DNA from: Actinomadura litoris
GTDB taxonomy: Bacteria > Actinomycetota > Actinomycetes > Streptosporangiales > Streptosporangiaceae
DNA: 64,000 nt
Assembly: GCF_009733595.1 (NCBI RefSeq)
Contig: NZ_WOFH01000002.1
Coordinates: forward strand, 248,001 to 312,000
Direction: 5' to 3'
Positions 25,182 through 33,004 of this stretch are shown piece by piece. Below the pieces are notes generated by a model. It did not search any database. It was not told the DNA's origin and was given only the letters and a program-made list of their open reading frames with translations. A program made the position numbers and the translations under genes. The stretch's first letter is position 1; each line of letters begins with the position of its first letter.

Positions 25182-26400
25182 CCACGAGGGGGCCCAGCGC
25201 GCCGCCCGCCTTCCACCGGGACCAGGGGAGCTGCCAGTAGCCCCAGCCGTTGTCCCACTCCAGGGCGCGGTCGGTGCCGGTGACGGTGACGACGTCGCCG
25301 CGCAGCGAACCGCCGTAGAACCAGCGCGCGAAGTCCGGCGGGGCGTTGACGCAGCCGTGGCTGACGTTCGCGCGTCCCTGCGACTCCGCCGACCACGGCG
25401 CGGAGTGGACGTACTCGCCGCTGCTGGAGATCCGCACGGCGTGCCGCACCTTCAGCTCGTAGTAGCGCGGGTCCGCCCGGTCGGTCACGCCCATCCACGC
25501 CGACGACATCACGACGGGGTCGCCCTTGCCCATCGTCAGGTGGACGCCGCTGGTGGTGGTGTAGGCACGGCGTCCGCCCTTGCCCGCGCTGATCCCGACG
25601 GTCCGGACGGGACGCCCGTCCACCCGGACGGTCATGCGGTGCCGCCGCGTGTCGACCGTGCTGACCCGCGCGGGGCCGACGCGGAACGCGGTGACGTCGC
25701 CGGACGCCCCGTACACGCCCGGTGCCGACCGCACCCCGGCGGTGTGGGCGAGGAGCGTCACGCGCTGCCGCGCGGGCCACAGCCGCCGGGGCCGGAACAC
25801 GACCTGCCGCGGCGACGTCCAGCGCCAGGCGCCGACGACCCGCCGCGACGCCCGCAGCTCCAGCGACCGCTCGACGGCCGCGCGGCGCGCCACGGGGCGG
25901 TCGAAGGTGACGATCACCGGCATGCCCACCCCGACGACCTCCCCGGGACGCGGGGCGACATCGCTCACCCGGAAGGTCCCGGACGGGCGGAGCGTCGCGA
26001 ACGTGGACGCGGCGGAGGTGCGGGCGCCGCGCTCGTCCTTCCCGGCGGCGACGACGGTGACGGCCGTGCCCGGAGGCAGCGTCCAGCGTGACCGCCAGGA
26101 CCGGCGGTCGCGCGACAGGCGCCCGGCCACCGGCTCGGATCCGGCGCGGACGGCCACCCGGCCGAGCGTGCCGCGCCGGGCGAGGACGGCGACGCGCCCG
26201 TCGGGCGGGACGTCCCGGGAGCCGTCGGCGGGTGTGATGAGGATCGGCGGCGCCTGCCGCGCGGCCGACCGGGCGGGCCGCGGCGGCGATGTGCGCTCCG
26301 GCCGTCCGGCCTCCGGAGGCGTGCCCGGCGAGCATCCGGTACCCGTCATCACCAGCAGGAGCAGGGCCGTTCCGGTGACCCGCTCCCCGAACTCGCGCAA
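25171..26400 (-). CDS. L,D-transpeptidase lipoprotein (YkuD domain, Ig-like N-terminal domains)
   Basis: An exported enzyme that makes 3-3 cross-links in peptidoglycan. A lipobox-like site (LLLLVMTGTGC) is followed by an Arg/Pro-rich linker, two Ig-like domains (about residues 60-270) and a YkuD domain whose catalytic motif SHGCVN is preceded by HSAPW. A C-terminal Trp-rich segment (WDNGWGYWQLPWSRW) is typical of actinobacterial Ldt. TTG 26400 gives a clean signal peptide; TTG 26472 would put a palindrome inside the gene. ATG 26425 has an ideal GGAGGG but is out of frame, a possible frameshift. The stop region overlaps the PhzF gene. Confidence 0.88.
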   Translation of the reverse strand: MREFGERVTGTALLLLVMTGTGCSPGTPPEAGRPERTSPPRPARSAARQAPPILITPADGSRDVPPDGRVAVLARRGTLGRVAVRAGSEPVAGRLSRDRRSWRSRWTLPPGTAVTVVAAGKDERGARTSAASTFATLRPSGTFRVSDVAPRPGEVVGVGMPVIVTFDRPVARRAAVERSLELRASRRVVGAWRWTSPRQVVFRPRRLWPARQRVTLLAHTAGVRSAPGVYGASGDVTAFRVGPARVSTVDTRRHRMTVRVDGRPVRTVGISAGKGGRRAYTTTSGVHLTMGKGDPVVMSSAWMGVTDRADPRYYELKVRHAVRISSSGEYVHSAPWSAESQGRANVSHGCVNAPPDFARWFYGGSLRGDVVTVTGTDRALEWDNGWGYWQLPWSRWKAGGALGPLVVSR

Positions 26401-26432
26401 TGTCCCGTCCCGCCGCTTGTCGCATACCAAAA

Positions 26433-26460
26433 CCCTCCGTAGTGAAGTACCTACGGAGGG
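26433..26460. promoter_or_regulatory. Perfect inverted repeat upstream of the L,D-transpeptidase gene
   Basis: CCCTCCGTAG (26433-26442) and CTACGGAGGG (26451-26460), spacer TGAAGTAC. There is no U tract, and the position suggests an operator rather than a terminator. Confidence 0.6.
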
Positions 26461-26496
26461 CGATTTTGGCAAGCCGGACGCCGGATCCGCTCTCGG

Positions 26497-27954
26497 TCAG
26501 GCGCCGCGGGCCTTGCGGGGGAGGAGGAACGCGACCAGGAACGCCACCGCGGTGAGGCCGAGCGTCAGCCCCGCGACGAGCTTCGCCGCCTCCAGCGCCG
26601 CCTGCTCGTGGCCACCCGTGCCGGAGTCCATCGTCCCGAAGAACACCGTGCCGAGGACCGCGATGCCGAGCGAGGCGCCGAGCTGCTGGACCGACTCCAG
26701 CGCCGCCGAGGCCGAGCCGACCTCGTGGTCGGCGATGCCCGCCACGATGATGTCGAACAGCGGCACGAAGATCATGCCCATCCCGGCGCCGAACAGCAGC
26801 AGCGGCGCGGCCAGGTGCCAGGCCCCGAGGCCCGTTCCCGCGACCTCGAACACCGCGTACAGCGCGGCCAGCCCGGCGGCCATCAGCGTCAGCCCGATGT
26901 GCAGGACGTGCCGTCCGAGGCTGTTCATCGCCATGCTGCCGAACGCCGACCCGACGAACGCGCCGACCGCCCAGGACGCCATCGCGAGGCTCGCGTGCAG
27001 CGGGGTGTAGCCGAGGCCGAGCTGGAGGAACATCCCGGCGGCCAGCGAGAACCCGGCGATCAGCCCGAAGAACACGACCACGAACAGGACCCCGGAGCTG
27101 TAGGAGCGGTTCGCGAACACGCTCAGCCGCAGCAGCGGCGCCCGCCCCGCCGCGCCCCGCCGCCGCTGGTGGACGGCGAACAGCGCGAGCACCGGCACCG
27201 ACCCGGCCAGCAGCGCCAGCGACCACGCGGGCCAGCCGAGCTCCCGGCCCTGGACGAGCGGGTAGACGAGCATGCTCATCCCGGCGCCGCCGAGCAGCAT
27301 CCCGGTCACGTCCATGCCGCCGGAGCGGTCGGTGCCCGCCGGGGCGGGCAGCACGCGGGCGCCGACGACCAGCGCGTACGCGCCGACCGGCAGGTTCATC
27401 AGGAAGATCGCGCGCCAGCCGGTGCCGAACAGGTCGGCGTCCACGAGCACGCCCGCGACCACCGGGCCGAGGATCGTCGCGAGCCCGATCACGGGGCCGA
27501 ACAGGGCGAACGCCTTGCCCATGTCCCGCGCGCCGAACAGGTCGCGGATCAGCCCGAAGCACTGCGGGATCATCACGGCCGCGAACAGGCCCTGCACCAC
27601 CCGGAAGCCGATCAGGGTCGCCGGCGACCAGGCGAACGCGCACGCCGCCGAGGCGACCAGGAACCCGGTGGCGCCCGCGAGCAGCACCGGGCGGCGGCCG
27701 AACATGTCGCCGAGCCGCCCGCCGGTGAGCAGCGCCACCGCGAGGGCCAGGGTGTAGCCGGCGGCCATCCACTGGAGCGCCGCGAGCGACCCGCCGAGGT
27801 CGGCGCGGATCGCGGGCGCGGCCACGTTGACCACGGTGGAGTCGAGCAGGTTCAGCAGGGTCGCGGCGAGGATCGCCGACAGGCCGAGCCAGCGCCGCGG
27901 GTGCGGCGCGGACGCCGCGGGGGTGTCGATCGGGGTCTCGATCGCTGCGGTCAC
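26497..27954 (-). CDS. MFS drug/metabolite exporter (DHA2, 14 helices)
   Basis: A 485-residue transporter of the EmrB/QacA family. The signature LLDSTVVNVAAPAIRADLG (motif D1 region) is followed by motif A GGRLGDMFGRRP, motif B FRVVQGLFAAVMIP and motif C-type GPVVAGVLVDADLFGTGWRAIF. It exports hydrophobic drugs or metabolites using the proton gradient. GTG 27954 has GGAAGG upstream. A GGAA-N7-TTCC operator pair lies 24 bases before the start, but the matching regulator is not adjacent. Confidence 0.93.
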   Translation of the reverse strand: MTAAIETPIDTPAASAPHPRRWLGLSAILAATLLNLLDSTVVNVAAPAIRADLGGSLAALQWMAAGYTLALAVALLTGGRLGDMFGRRPVLLAGATGFLVASAACAFAWSPATLIGFRVVQGLFAAVMIPQCFGLIRDLFGARDMGKAFALFGPVIGLATILGPVVAGVLVDADLFGTGWRAIFLMNLPVGAYALVVGARVLPAPAGTDRSGGMDVTGMLLGGAGMSMLVYPLVQGRELGWPAWSLALLAGSVPVLALFAVHQRRRGAAGRAPLLRLSVFANRSYSSGVLFVVVFFGLIAGFSLAAGMFLQLGLGYTPLHASLAMASWAVGAFVGSAFGSMAMNSLGRHVLHIGLTLMAAGLAALYAVFEVAGTGLGAWHLAAPLLLFGAGMGMIFVPLFDIIVAGIADHEVGSASAALESVQQLGASLGIAVLGTVFFGTMDSGTGGHEQAALEAAKLVAGLTLGLTAVAFLVAFLLPRKARGA

Positions 27955-27977
27955 GGTGGTCGCCTTCCGTTAGGAGC

Positions 27978-28021
27978 GGAATGTTCTGTTCCGATGATAG
28001 CAGAACGGAACGCTTCATTCC
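27978..28021. promoter_or_regulatory. Two GGAA-N7-TTCC palindromes upstream of the MFS gene
   Basis: GGAA/TTCC pairs occupy 27978-27992 and 28007-28021, 29 bases apart. GTTCTG (27983-27988) also pairs with CAGAAC (28001-28006). This looks like a TetR or MarR operator. Confidence 0.55.
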
Positions 28022-28074
28022 AATAGTCACGGAGGGGTTCGGGTGGGCTGTGGTGGTTCGTCCCCGCGATGCCA

Positions 28075-28080
28075 TACGCT
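28075..28080 (+). promoter_or_regulatory. Candidate -10 for a leaderless OB-fold gene
   Basis: TACGCT is six bases before ATG 28087, which lacks a Shine-Dalgarno sequence. Confidence 0.35.
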
Positions 28081-28086
28081 TCGAAC

Positions 28087-28512
28087 ATGGACGAGGTTTC
28101 GGCCGGAGCCCCACGGGACCCCGGCTCCTCCGCGCCCGAGCGCGGCAAGGGCGGTGGCCTGCGGCGCTTCCTGCGGCGCATGGCGTCCAGCAAGGCCGAA
28201 CTCGAGGCCGAGGAGCTCCAGAAGACCACCGACGACGAGGGCGCGACGCCCATCACCGACTGCGCCGAGCGCAAGCGGCACTGCGTGGCCGGTACGCTGC
28301 GTACGGTGACGCTCCGTCCGCGGGGCGGCGCCCCCGCCCTGGAGGCCGAGCTCTACGACGGCACCGACGTGATCAACCTGGTCTGGCTCGGCCGCCGCAA
28401 GATCGCCGGCATCGACCCGGGCCGTCGGCTCCGCGCCGAGGGCCTGGTCAGCCTCCAGGACGGGCGCAAGGTCATGTTCAATCCGCGATACGAGCTGCGC
28501 GGCGGCTCGTGA
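28087..28512 (+). CDS. OB-fold nucleic-acid-binding domain protein
   Basis: A 141-residue protein. A charged helical N-terminal region (LRRFLRRMASSKAELEAEEL) is followed by an OB-fold-like barrel with GTLRTVTLRPRGGAPALEAELYDGTDVINLVWLGRRKIAGIDPG. This corresponds to Rv2694c of M. tuberculosis by sequence type and by its neighbours (DUF3159, TrkA pair). The barrel resembles RecG/tRNA-synthetase anticodon-binding OB folds, so single-stranded nucleic acid binding is likely but unproven. It overlaps or abuts the DUF3159 gene and probably shares its transcript. Confidence 0.88.
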   Translation: MDEVSAGAPRDPGSSAPERGKGGGLRRFLRRMASSKAELEAEELQKTTDDEGATPITDCAERKRHCVAGTLRTVTLRPRGGAPALEAELYDGTDVINLVWLGRRKIAGIDPGRRLRAEGLVSLQDGRKVMFNPRYELRGGS

Positions 28513-28535
28513 CACCGGCCGGCCGGGAGAGCGAC

Positions 28536-29309
28536 GTGAGCGAAGACGTGGGCGAAGCGGCGGCGACCGCCCCGAGCACACCGAGCACACCGAGCACGCC
28601 CGACCCGAGCGCGCCGTCCGAGCCGGAGCCCAGGCCCGAGGCCGAGGCCGCCCACGACACCGTCGAGGCGGCGGTGCGGGCGCAGCTCGCCAAGGCGCTC
28701 GGCGGGGTCCGGGGGATGGTCGAGGCGGCCGTCCCGACGCTCGCCTTCACCGGCACCTACGTCGGCACCGACGAGATCAAGACCGCCGTCGCCGCCGGCG
28801 TGGGCGCGGCGGTGGTGCTGCTGCTGGTCCGGATCGCGCAGCGCTCCAACCCCCAGTTCGTCCTGAACAGCCTCGTCGGCATCGGGATCGCGGCGTTCTT
28901 CGCGCTGCGCTCGGGCAAGGCCGAGGACGCGTTCCTGCCCGGCATCCTGCTCAACGCCGGCTACGCGGTCGCCATGATCTTCTCGATCGCGGTGCGCTGG
29001 CCGGTCGTCGGCTTCATCATCGGCTCGGTCACCGGCGACCCCACGGCGTGGCGGTCCGACCCGGGCATCCTCAAGCTGTGCATGCGGCTCACGTGGCTGC
29101 TCGTGCTGCCCTGCGCGGTGCGCGTCGCCGTCCAGTACCCGATCTACCTCGCCGACGGCGACCAGAGCGGCCTGCTGGGCGCCGCCAAGATCGTCATGGG
29201 CTGGCCGCTCCAGGTGGCGGCCCTCGCCGCGATGCTGTGGCTCCTCGCCAGAGGCCGCACCCCCATCGAACGCGACGAGGACCCCGTCCTCAACCCGCGC
29301 GACTCCTGA
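28536..29309 (+). CDS. DUF3159 family membrane protein
   Basis: A 257-residue protein. The N-terminal 45 residues are acidic and Pro-rich with a TPSTPSTP repeat. Six helices follow; conserved blocks include AKALGGVRGMVEAAVPTLAF, RIAQRSNPQFVLNSLVGIG, VGFIIGSVTGDPTAWR and VRVAVQYPIYL. These fit DUF3159 (Rv2693c in M. tuberculosis), an actinobacterial membrane family of unknown function. GTG 28536 has GGGAGAG just upstream; GTG 28509 overlaps the OB-fold stop as GTGA and is an alternative. The gene ends at a perfect hairpin. Confidence 0.9.
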   Translation: MSEDVGEAAATAPSTPSTPSTPDPSAPSEPEPRPEAEAAHDTVEAAVRAQLAKALGGVRGMVEAAVPTLAFTGTYVGTDEIKTAVAAGVGAAVVLLLVRIAQRSNPQFVLNSLVGIGIAAFFALRSGKAEDAFLPGILLNAGYAVAMIFSIAVRWPVVGFIIGSVTGDPTAWRSDPGILKLCMRLTWLLVLPCAVRVAVQYPIYLADGDQSGLLGAAKIVMGWPLQVAALAAMLWLLARGRTPIERDEDPVLNPRDS

Positions 29310-29318
29310 CCCACGAGA

Positions 29319-29348
29319 AAGGCGCCACGGACCGTCCCGTGGCGCCTT
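29319..29348. terminator. Bidirectional rho-independent terminator
   Basis: Perfect 12-bp arms AAGGCGCCACGG and CCGTGGCGCCTT around six bases, flanked by A and T runs, between convergent DUF3159 and the TrkA-like genes. Confidence 0.9.
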
Positions 29349-29373
29349 ACATGTCGGCCCGCGTCTTGAAGCC

Positions 29374-30033
29374 TCAGCGCGCTCCGAGGAGTTCGGCCAG
29401 TTCGTCCTCGACGTCCTGGCTGGCGACGAACATCAGCTCGTCGCCGGGTTCGAGGGTGTCGTCGGCGGACGGGACGAGCACGCGCCCCTCCCGCAGGATC
29501 GCCACCAGCGCCGTGTCGCGCGGCCAGGCCACCGACCCGACCCGCTCGCCGCCGAGCGGCGCGTCCTCGGGCAGCGTCAGCTCCACCAGGTTCGCCTCGC
29601 CCTGCCGGAACGTCATCAGCCGGACGAGGTCGCCGACGCTGACGGCCTCCTCCACGAGCGCCGACAGCAGCCGCGGCGTGGACACGGCCACGTCCACGCC
29701 CCACGACTCGTTGAACAGCCACTCGTTCTTCGGGTGGTTGATCCGCGCGACGACCCTCGGGACCCCGTACTCGGTCTTGGCCAGCAGCGACACGACCAGG
29801 TTGACCTTGTCGTCGCCGGAGGAGGCGACCACGACCTGGCAGCGCTCCAGCGCCGCGTCGTCCAGCGCGGAGATCTCGCACGCGTCGGCCAGCAGCCACT
29901 CGGCGCGCGGCACCATCTCCACCTTGATGGCCTTCGGGCTCTTGTCGATCAGGAGCACCTCGTGCCCGTTCTCCAGCAGCTCCTGCGCGATGGAGCGGCC
30001 CACCGCGCCCGCCCCCGCGATCGCGACCCGCAT
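29374..30033 (-). CDS. TrkA-type K+ uptake regulatory subunit (CeoC-like)
   Basis: A 219-residue cytoplasmic protein. The RCK-N Rossmann domain begins MRVAIAGAGAVGRSIAQEL with the NAD-binding GxGxxG, and TrkA-C follows (roughly residues 140-219, VELTLPEDAPLGGERVG). Such subunits bind nucleotides and gate potassium transporters; the M. tuberculosis pair is CeoB/CeoC (Rv2691/Rv2692). The start overlaps the previous stop (TGATG). Together with the APC/KimA-like transporter encoded divergently it forms a K+ homeostasis locus. Confidence 0.92.
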   Translation of the reverse strand: MRVAIAGAGAVGRSIAQELLENGHEVLLIDKSPKAIKVEMVPRAEWLLADACEISALDDAALERCQVVVASSGDDKVNLVVSLLAKTEYGVPRVVARINHPKNEWLFNESWGVDVAVSTPRLLSALVEEAVSVGDLVRLMTFRQGEANLVELTLPEDAPLGGERVGSVAWPRDTALVAILREGRVLVPSADDTLEPGDELMFVASQDVEDELAELLGAR

Positions 30034-30698
30034 CAGGCGTCCTCCCCGCTCCGCGCCGCTACGGCGGCGTTCACCCGCTCCAGATCGTCGGCGCGGGCCA
30101 TGATGTGCACGATGTCGCCGTCCTGGATGACCGAGTCCCGCTCGGGGACGAGCGCCTCGCCCATCCGGGACAGGAACGCCACCCGCGTGCCCGCGTGCTC
30201 CTCCAGCGCGGACACCTTCTCGCCCACCCACAGGTGCCCGGTGTCGAGCTCGGCGAGCACCACGGCGCCGGTCGGGTCGCGCCACAGCGGCTCGGCGCCC
30301 TCGGGCAGCAGCCGCCGCAGGATCTGGTCGGCGGTCCACCGGACGGTCGCGACCGTGGGGATCCCGAGCCGCTGGTACACCTCGGCGCGGCGCGGGTCGT
30401 AGATCCGGGCGACGACGTTGTCGACGCCGAACGTCTCGCGCGCCACCCGCGCGGAGATGATGTTGGAGTTGTCGCCGCTGCTCACGGCGACGAACGCGGA
30501 CGCCTGCTCGATCCCCGCCTCGGCGATCACATCGCGGTCGAAGCCGAACCCGGTGATGCGGCGCCCCCGGAAGCCGCTGCGCAGCCGGCGGAAGGCCTCG
30601 GGGCTCTGGTCGATGATGGCCACCGAATGGCCCTTGTCCTCCAGGATGTGGGCGAGCGTCGACCCGACGCGCCCGCACCCCATGATCACGATATGCAC
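30033..30698 (-). CDS. TrkA-type K+ uptake regulatory subunit (CeoB-like)
   Basis: A 221-residue protein with RCK-N starting VHIVIMGCGRVGSTLAHILEDKG (GCGRVG nucleotide loop, acidic residue AIIDQSPEAF after strand 2) and TrkA-C in the last third (WVGEKVSALEEHAGTRVAFL, VIQDGDIVHIMA). It corresponds to CeoB/Rv2691. GTG 30698 has AAGGA upstream. It is first in the two-gene operon; the 266 bases upstream, shared with the divergent transporter, hold a nested palindrome at 30795-30818. Confidence 0.92.
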   Translation of the reverse strand: MHIVIMGCGRVGSTLAHILEDKGHSVAIIDQSPEAFRRLRSGFRGRRITGFGFDRDVIAEAGIEQASAFVAVSSGDNSNIISARVARETFGVDNVVARIYDPRRAEVYQRLGIPTVATVRWTADQILRRLLPEGAEPLWRDPTGAVVLAELDTGHLWVGEKVSALEEHAGTRVAFLSRMGEALVPERDSVIQDGDIVHIMARADDLERVNAAVAARSGEDA

Positions 30699-30794
30699 GG
30701 CCGTTCCTTCGATTCGTCCAGGAGGACGGTCCCCCTGGAGCCCCCGCGCCGTGCACGGCATTCGTCGTGGGCTGCCGACGCCGTGCGCACCCGA

Positions 30795-30818
30795 GGATCG
30801 CTTCACAGTGAATGATCC
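30795..30818. promoter_or_regulatory. Nested palindrome in the divergent K+ transport promoter region
   Basis: TTCAC (30802-30806) and GTGAA (30808-30812) flank one base, inside GGATC (30795-30799) and GATCC (30814-30818). It is the clearest candidate operator between the TrkA pair and the transporter. No gene is seen in 30699-30964. Confidence 0.5.
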
Positions 30819-30951
30819 CTGCCGGGCTGCAAACCTACACATCCGCCCAGGAGAGGGCTACCCGCCTGGGCTTTCGCGGGTTCGCCGGAGCGTTCCGCCC
30901 CCGGGCCGCGCGCGGGAGGCGGGCCCACCCGGAGTGATCGCCACGACGGGC

Positions 30952-30957
30952 TAGAGT
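30952..30957 (+). promoter_or_regulatory. Candidate -10 for a leaderless transporter mRNA
   Basis: TAGAGT is seven bases before GTG 30965, which has no ribosome site. Confidence 0.4.
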
Positions 30958-30964
30958 CTCGTTC

Positions 30965-33004
30965 GTGTCTAAGGTTCCGGACCTTGTGAAGCGGGTGCTC
31001 CTGGGCCGCGCCCTGAGCAGCTCCCAGCAGCACGAGCAGCTCCTGCCCAAGCGTATCGCGCTGCCCGTGTTCGCCAGTGACGCCCTGTCGTCGGTGGCGT
31101 ACGCGCCGCAGGAGATCCTGCTCGCGCTCGGCGCGGGCGGCCTCGCCATGTACCACTACACCCCCTGGGTGGCCGCGGCCGTGGTGGTGATCCTGCTCAC
31201 CGTGGTCGCCTCGTACCGGCAGAACGTCCGGGCCTACCAGAGCGGCGGCGGCGACTTCGAGGTCGCCACCACCAACCTCGGCGACAACTGGGGCGTGGTC
31301 GTCGCGAGCGCCCTGCTCGTCGACTACGTGATGACGGTCGCGGTGTCGGTGTCCTCCGGCGTCGAGAACCTCGGGGCGCTGCTGAAGTTCATGCAGCCGC
31401 ACGAGGTCGCCGTCGCGATCGTCATGGTCGTGCTCATCACGATCGCGAACCTGCGCGGGCTGAAGGAGGCGGGCGTCGCCTTCGCGGTCCCCACCTACCT
31501 CTTCATGTTCGCGATCGGCAGCATGCTGCTGTGGGGCCTGTTCCGGCTGGCCCTCGGCACCGACCTGCAGGCCGAGACCGCGAACTACGACATCAAGGGG
31601 AACGAGACCGACCTCGCCGGATTCGCGCTGGTGTTCCTGCTGCTGCGGGCGTTCTCCTCCGGCTGCGCCGCGCTGACCGGCGTCGAGGCGATCAGCAACG
31701 GCGTTCCCGCGTTCAAGAAGCCCAAGGGCGACAACGCCGCCACGACGCTGCTGATGCTCGGCGTCGTCGCGATGACGATGTTCGGCGGCGTGACGGCGTT
31801 CGCGTTCATCACCGACGCCAAGTTCGCCGACCCCGACGCGGACGTCCACATGATCGACCCCGCCACCGGCAAGGCGGTCGCCGACGCCGACCCGGTGATC
31901 GCGCAGGTGGCGCACACGGTGTTCAGCAACTTCAGCCCCGGCTTCGCGCTCGTCACCGCGATGACCGCGCTGATCCTGTTCCTGGCCGCCAACACCGCCT
32001 TCAACGGCTTCCCCGTCCTCGGGTCGGTGCTCGCGCAGAACCGCTACCTGCCCCGCCAGCTCCACACGCGCGGCGACCGGCTCGCCTTCAGCAACGGCAT
32101 CCTGATCCTCGCCGCCATGGCCGGACTGCTGATCTACGCCTACGACGCGTCCGTCAGCCGCCTGATCCCGCTGTACACCGTCGGCGTGTTCGTGTCGTTC
32201 ACCGTCAGCCAGATCGGCATGGTCCGGCACTGGAACCGGCTGCTGGCCGGCGAGGACGACGCCGCGCAGCGCCGCCGGATGAAGACCTCCCGGGGCATCA
32301 ACGCCTTCGGCGCCACGCTCACCGGCATCGTCCTGATCGTCGTGCTGATCACCAAGTTCGCGCTCGGCGCCTACATCGTCTGCATCGCGATGCCGGTGCT
32401 GTTCCTGCTGATGCGGGGGATCAGGCGGCACTACGACCGGGTCGCCGAGGAGCTCGTCCCCTCCGGCGAGGACGTCACGCTCCCCGCCCGCAACCACGGC
32501 ATCGTGCTCGTCTCCAAGATCCACAAGCCGACGCTGCGGGCGCTGGCCTACGCGCGGGCGACCCGTCCGTCCTCGCTGGAGGCCGTGACCGTCGCGGTGG
32601 ACGCGGAGGAGTCGCAGCGCCTCCAGCAGGAGTGGGACGCGCTCGACATCCCCGTCCCGCTGAAGATCCTCGACTCCCCGTACCGGGAGATCACCCGGCC
32701 CGTCCTCGCCTACGTCAAGGGGGTCCGCCGCAAGAGCCCCCGCGACGTCGTGACCGTGTTCATCCCCGAGTACGTCGTCGGCCACTGGTGGGAGCAGCTC
32801 CTGCACAACCAGAGCGCCCTGCGCCTGAAGGGGCGGCTGTTGTTCCAGCCCGGCGTCATGGTCACCAGCGTGGCGTGGCAGTTGCACTCCTCCGACCGCC
32901 TGAAGGGCCGCGCCGAGCCGCCGGGGCCCGGCGCGTCCCGCCGCCCGCCCCGCGCGGCGGCCGACGCACGCCCGGGTGGCGGTAGTGTTTCGGACCGTGA
33001 CTGA
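30965..33004 (+). CDS. APC superfamily transporter, KimA-like
   Basis: A 679-residue transporter with 12 helices and a cytoplasmic C-terminal domain of about 200 residues. The start LLPKRIALPVFASDALSSVAYAPQEILLAL and the mid motif FSSGCAALTGVEAISNGVPAFKKP are typical of the Rv2690c/KimA group of APC transporters, some of which import potassium and are inhibited by c-di-AMP. Divergent TrkA-type subunits fit K+ transport here, but the substrate is inferred. The C-terminal region (NHGIVLVSKIHKPTLRALAYAR) resembles a UspA-like fold. It overlaps the RNA methyltransferase gene by eight bases. Confidence 0.9.
   Translation: MSKVPDLVKRVLLGRALSSSQQHEQLLPKRIALPVFASDALSSVAYAPQEILLALGAGGLAMYHYTPWVAAAVVVILLTVVASYRQNVRAYQSGGGDFEVATTNLGDNWGVVVASALLVDYVMTVAVSVSSGVENLGALLKFMQPHEVAVAIVMVVLITIANLRGLKEAGVAFAVPTYLFMFAIGSMLLWGLFRLALGTDLQAETANYDIKGNETDLAGFALVFLLLRAFSSGCAALTGVEAISNGVPAFKKPKGDNAATTLLMLGVVAMTMFGGVTAFAFITDAKFADPDADVHMIDPATGKAVADADPVIAQVAHTVFSNFSPGFALVTAMTALILFLAANTAFNGFPVLGSVLAQNRYLPRQLHTRGDRLAFSNGILILAAMAGLLIYAYDASVSRLIPLYTVGVFVSFTVSQIGMVRHWNRLLAGEDDAAQRRRMKTSRGINAFGATLTGIVLIVVLITKFALGAYIVCIAMPVLFLLMRGIRRHYDRVAEELVPSGEDVTLPARNHGIVLVSKIHKPTLRALAYARATRPSSLEAVTVAVDAEESQRLQQEWDALDIPVPLKILDSPYREITRPVLAYVKGVRRKSPRDVVTVFIPEYVVGHWWEQLLHNQSALRLKGRLLFQPGVMVTSVAWQLHSSDRLKGRAEPPGPGASRRPPRAAADARPGGGSVSDRD

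Noticed and set aside
25028..28114. Long minus-strand frame spanning the transpeptidase and MFS genes
   Set aside because: Same strand, other frame; it crosses two genuine genes and lacks domains.
30699..30964. c-di-AMP riboswitch upstream of the K+ genes
   Set aside because: I could not find the conserved ydaO core sequences; the region shows only a nested palindrome.
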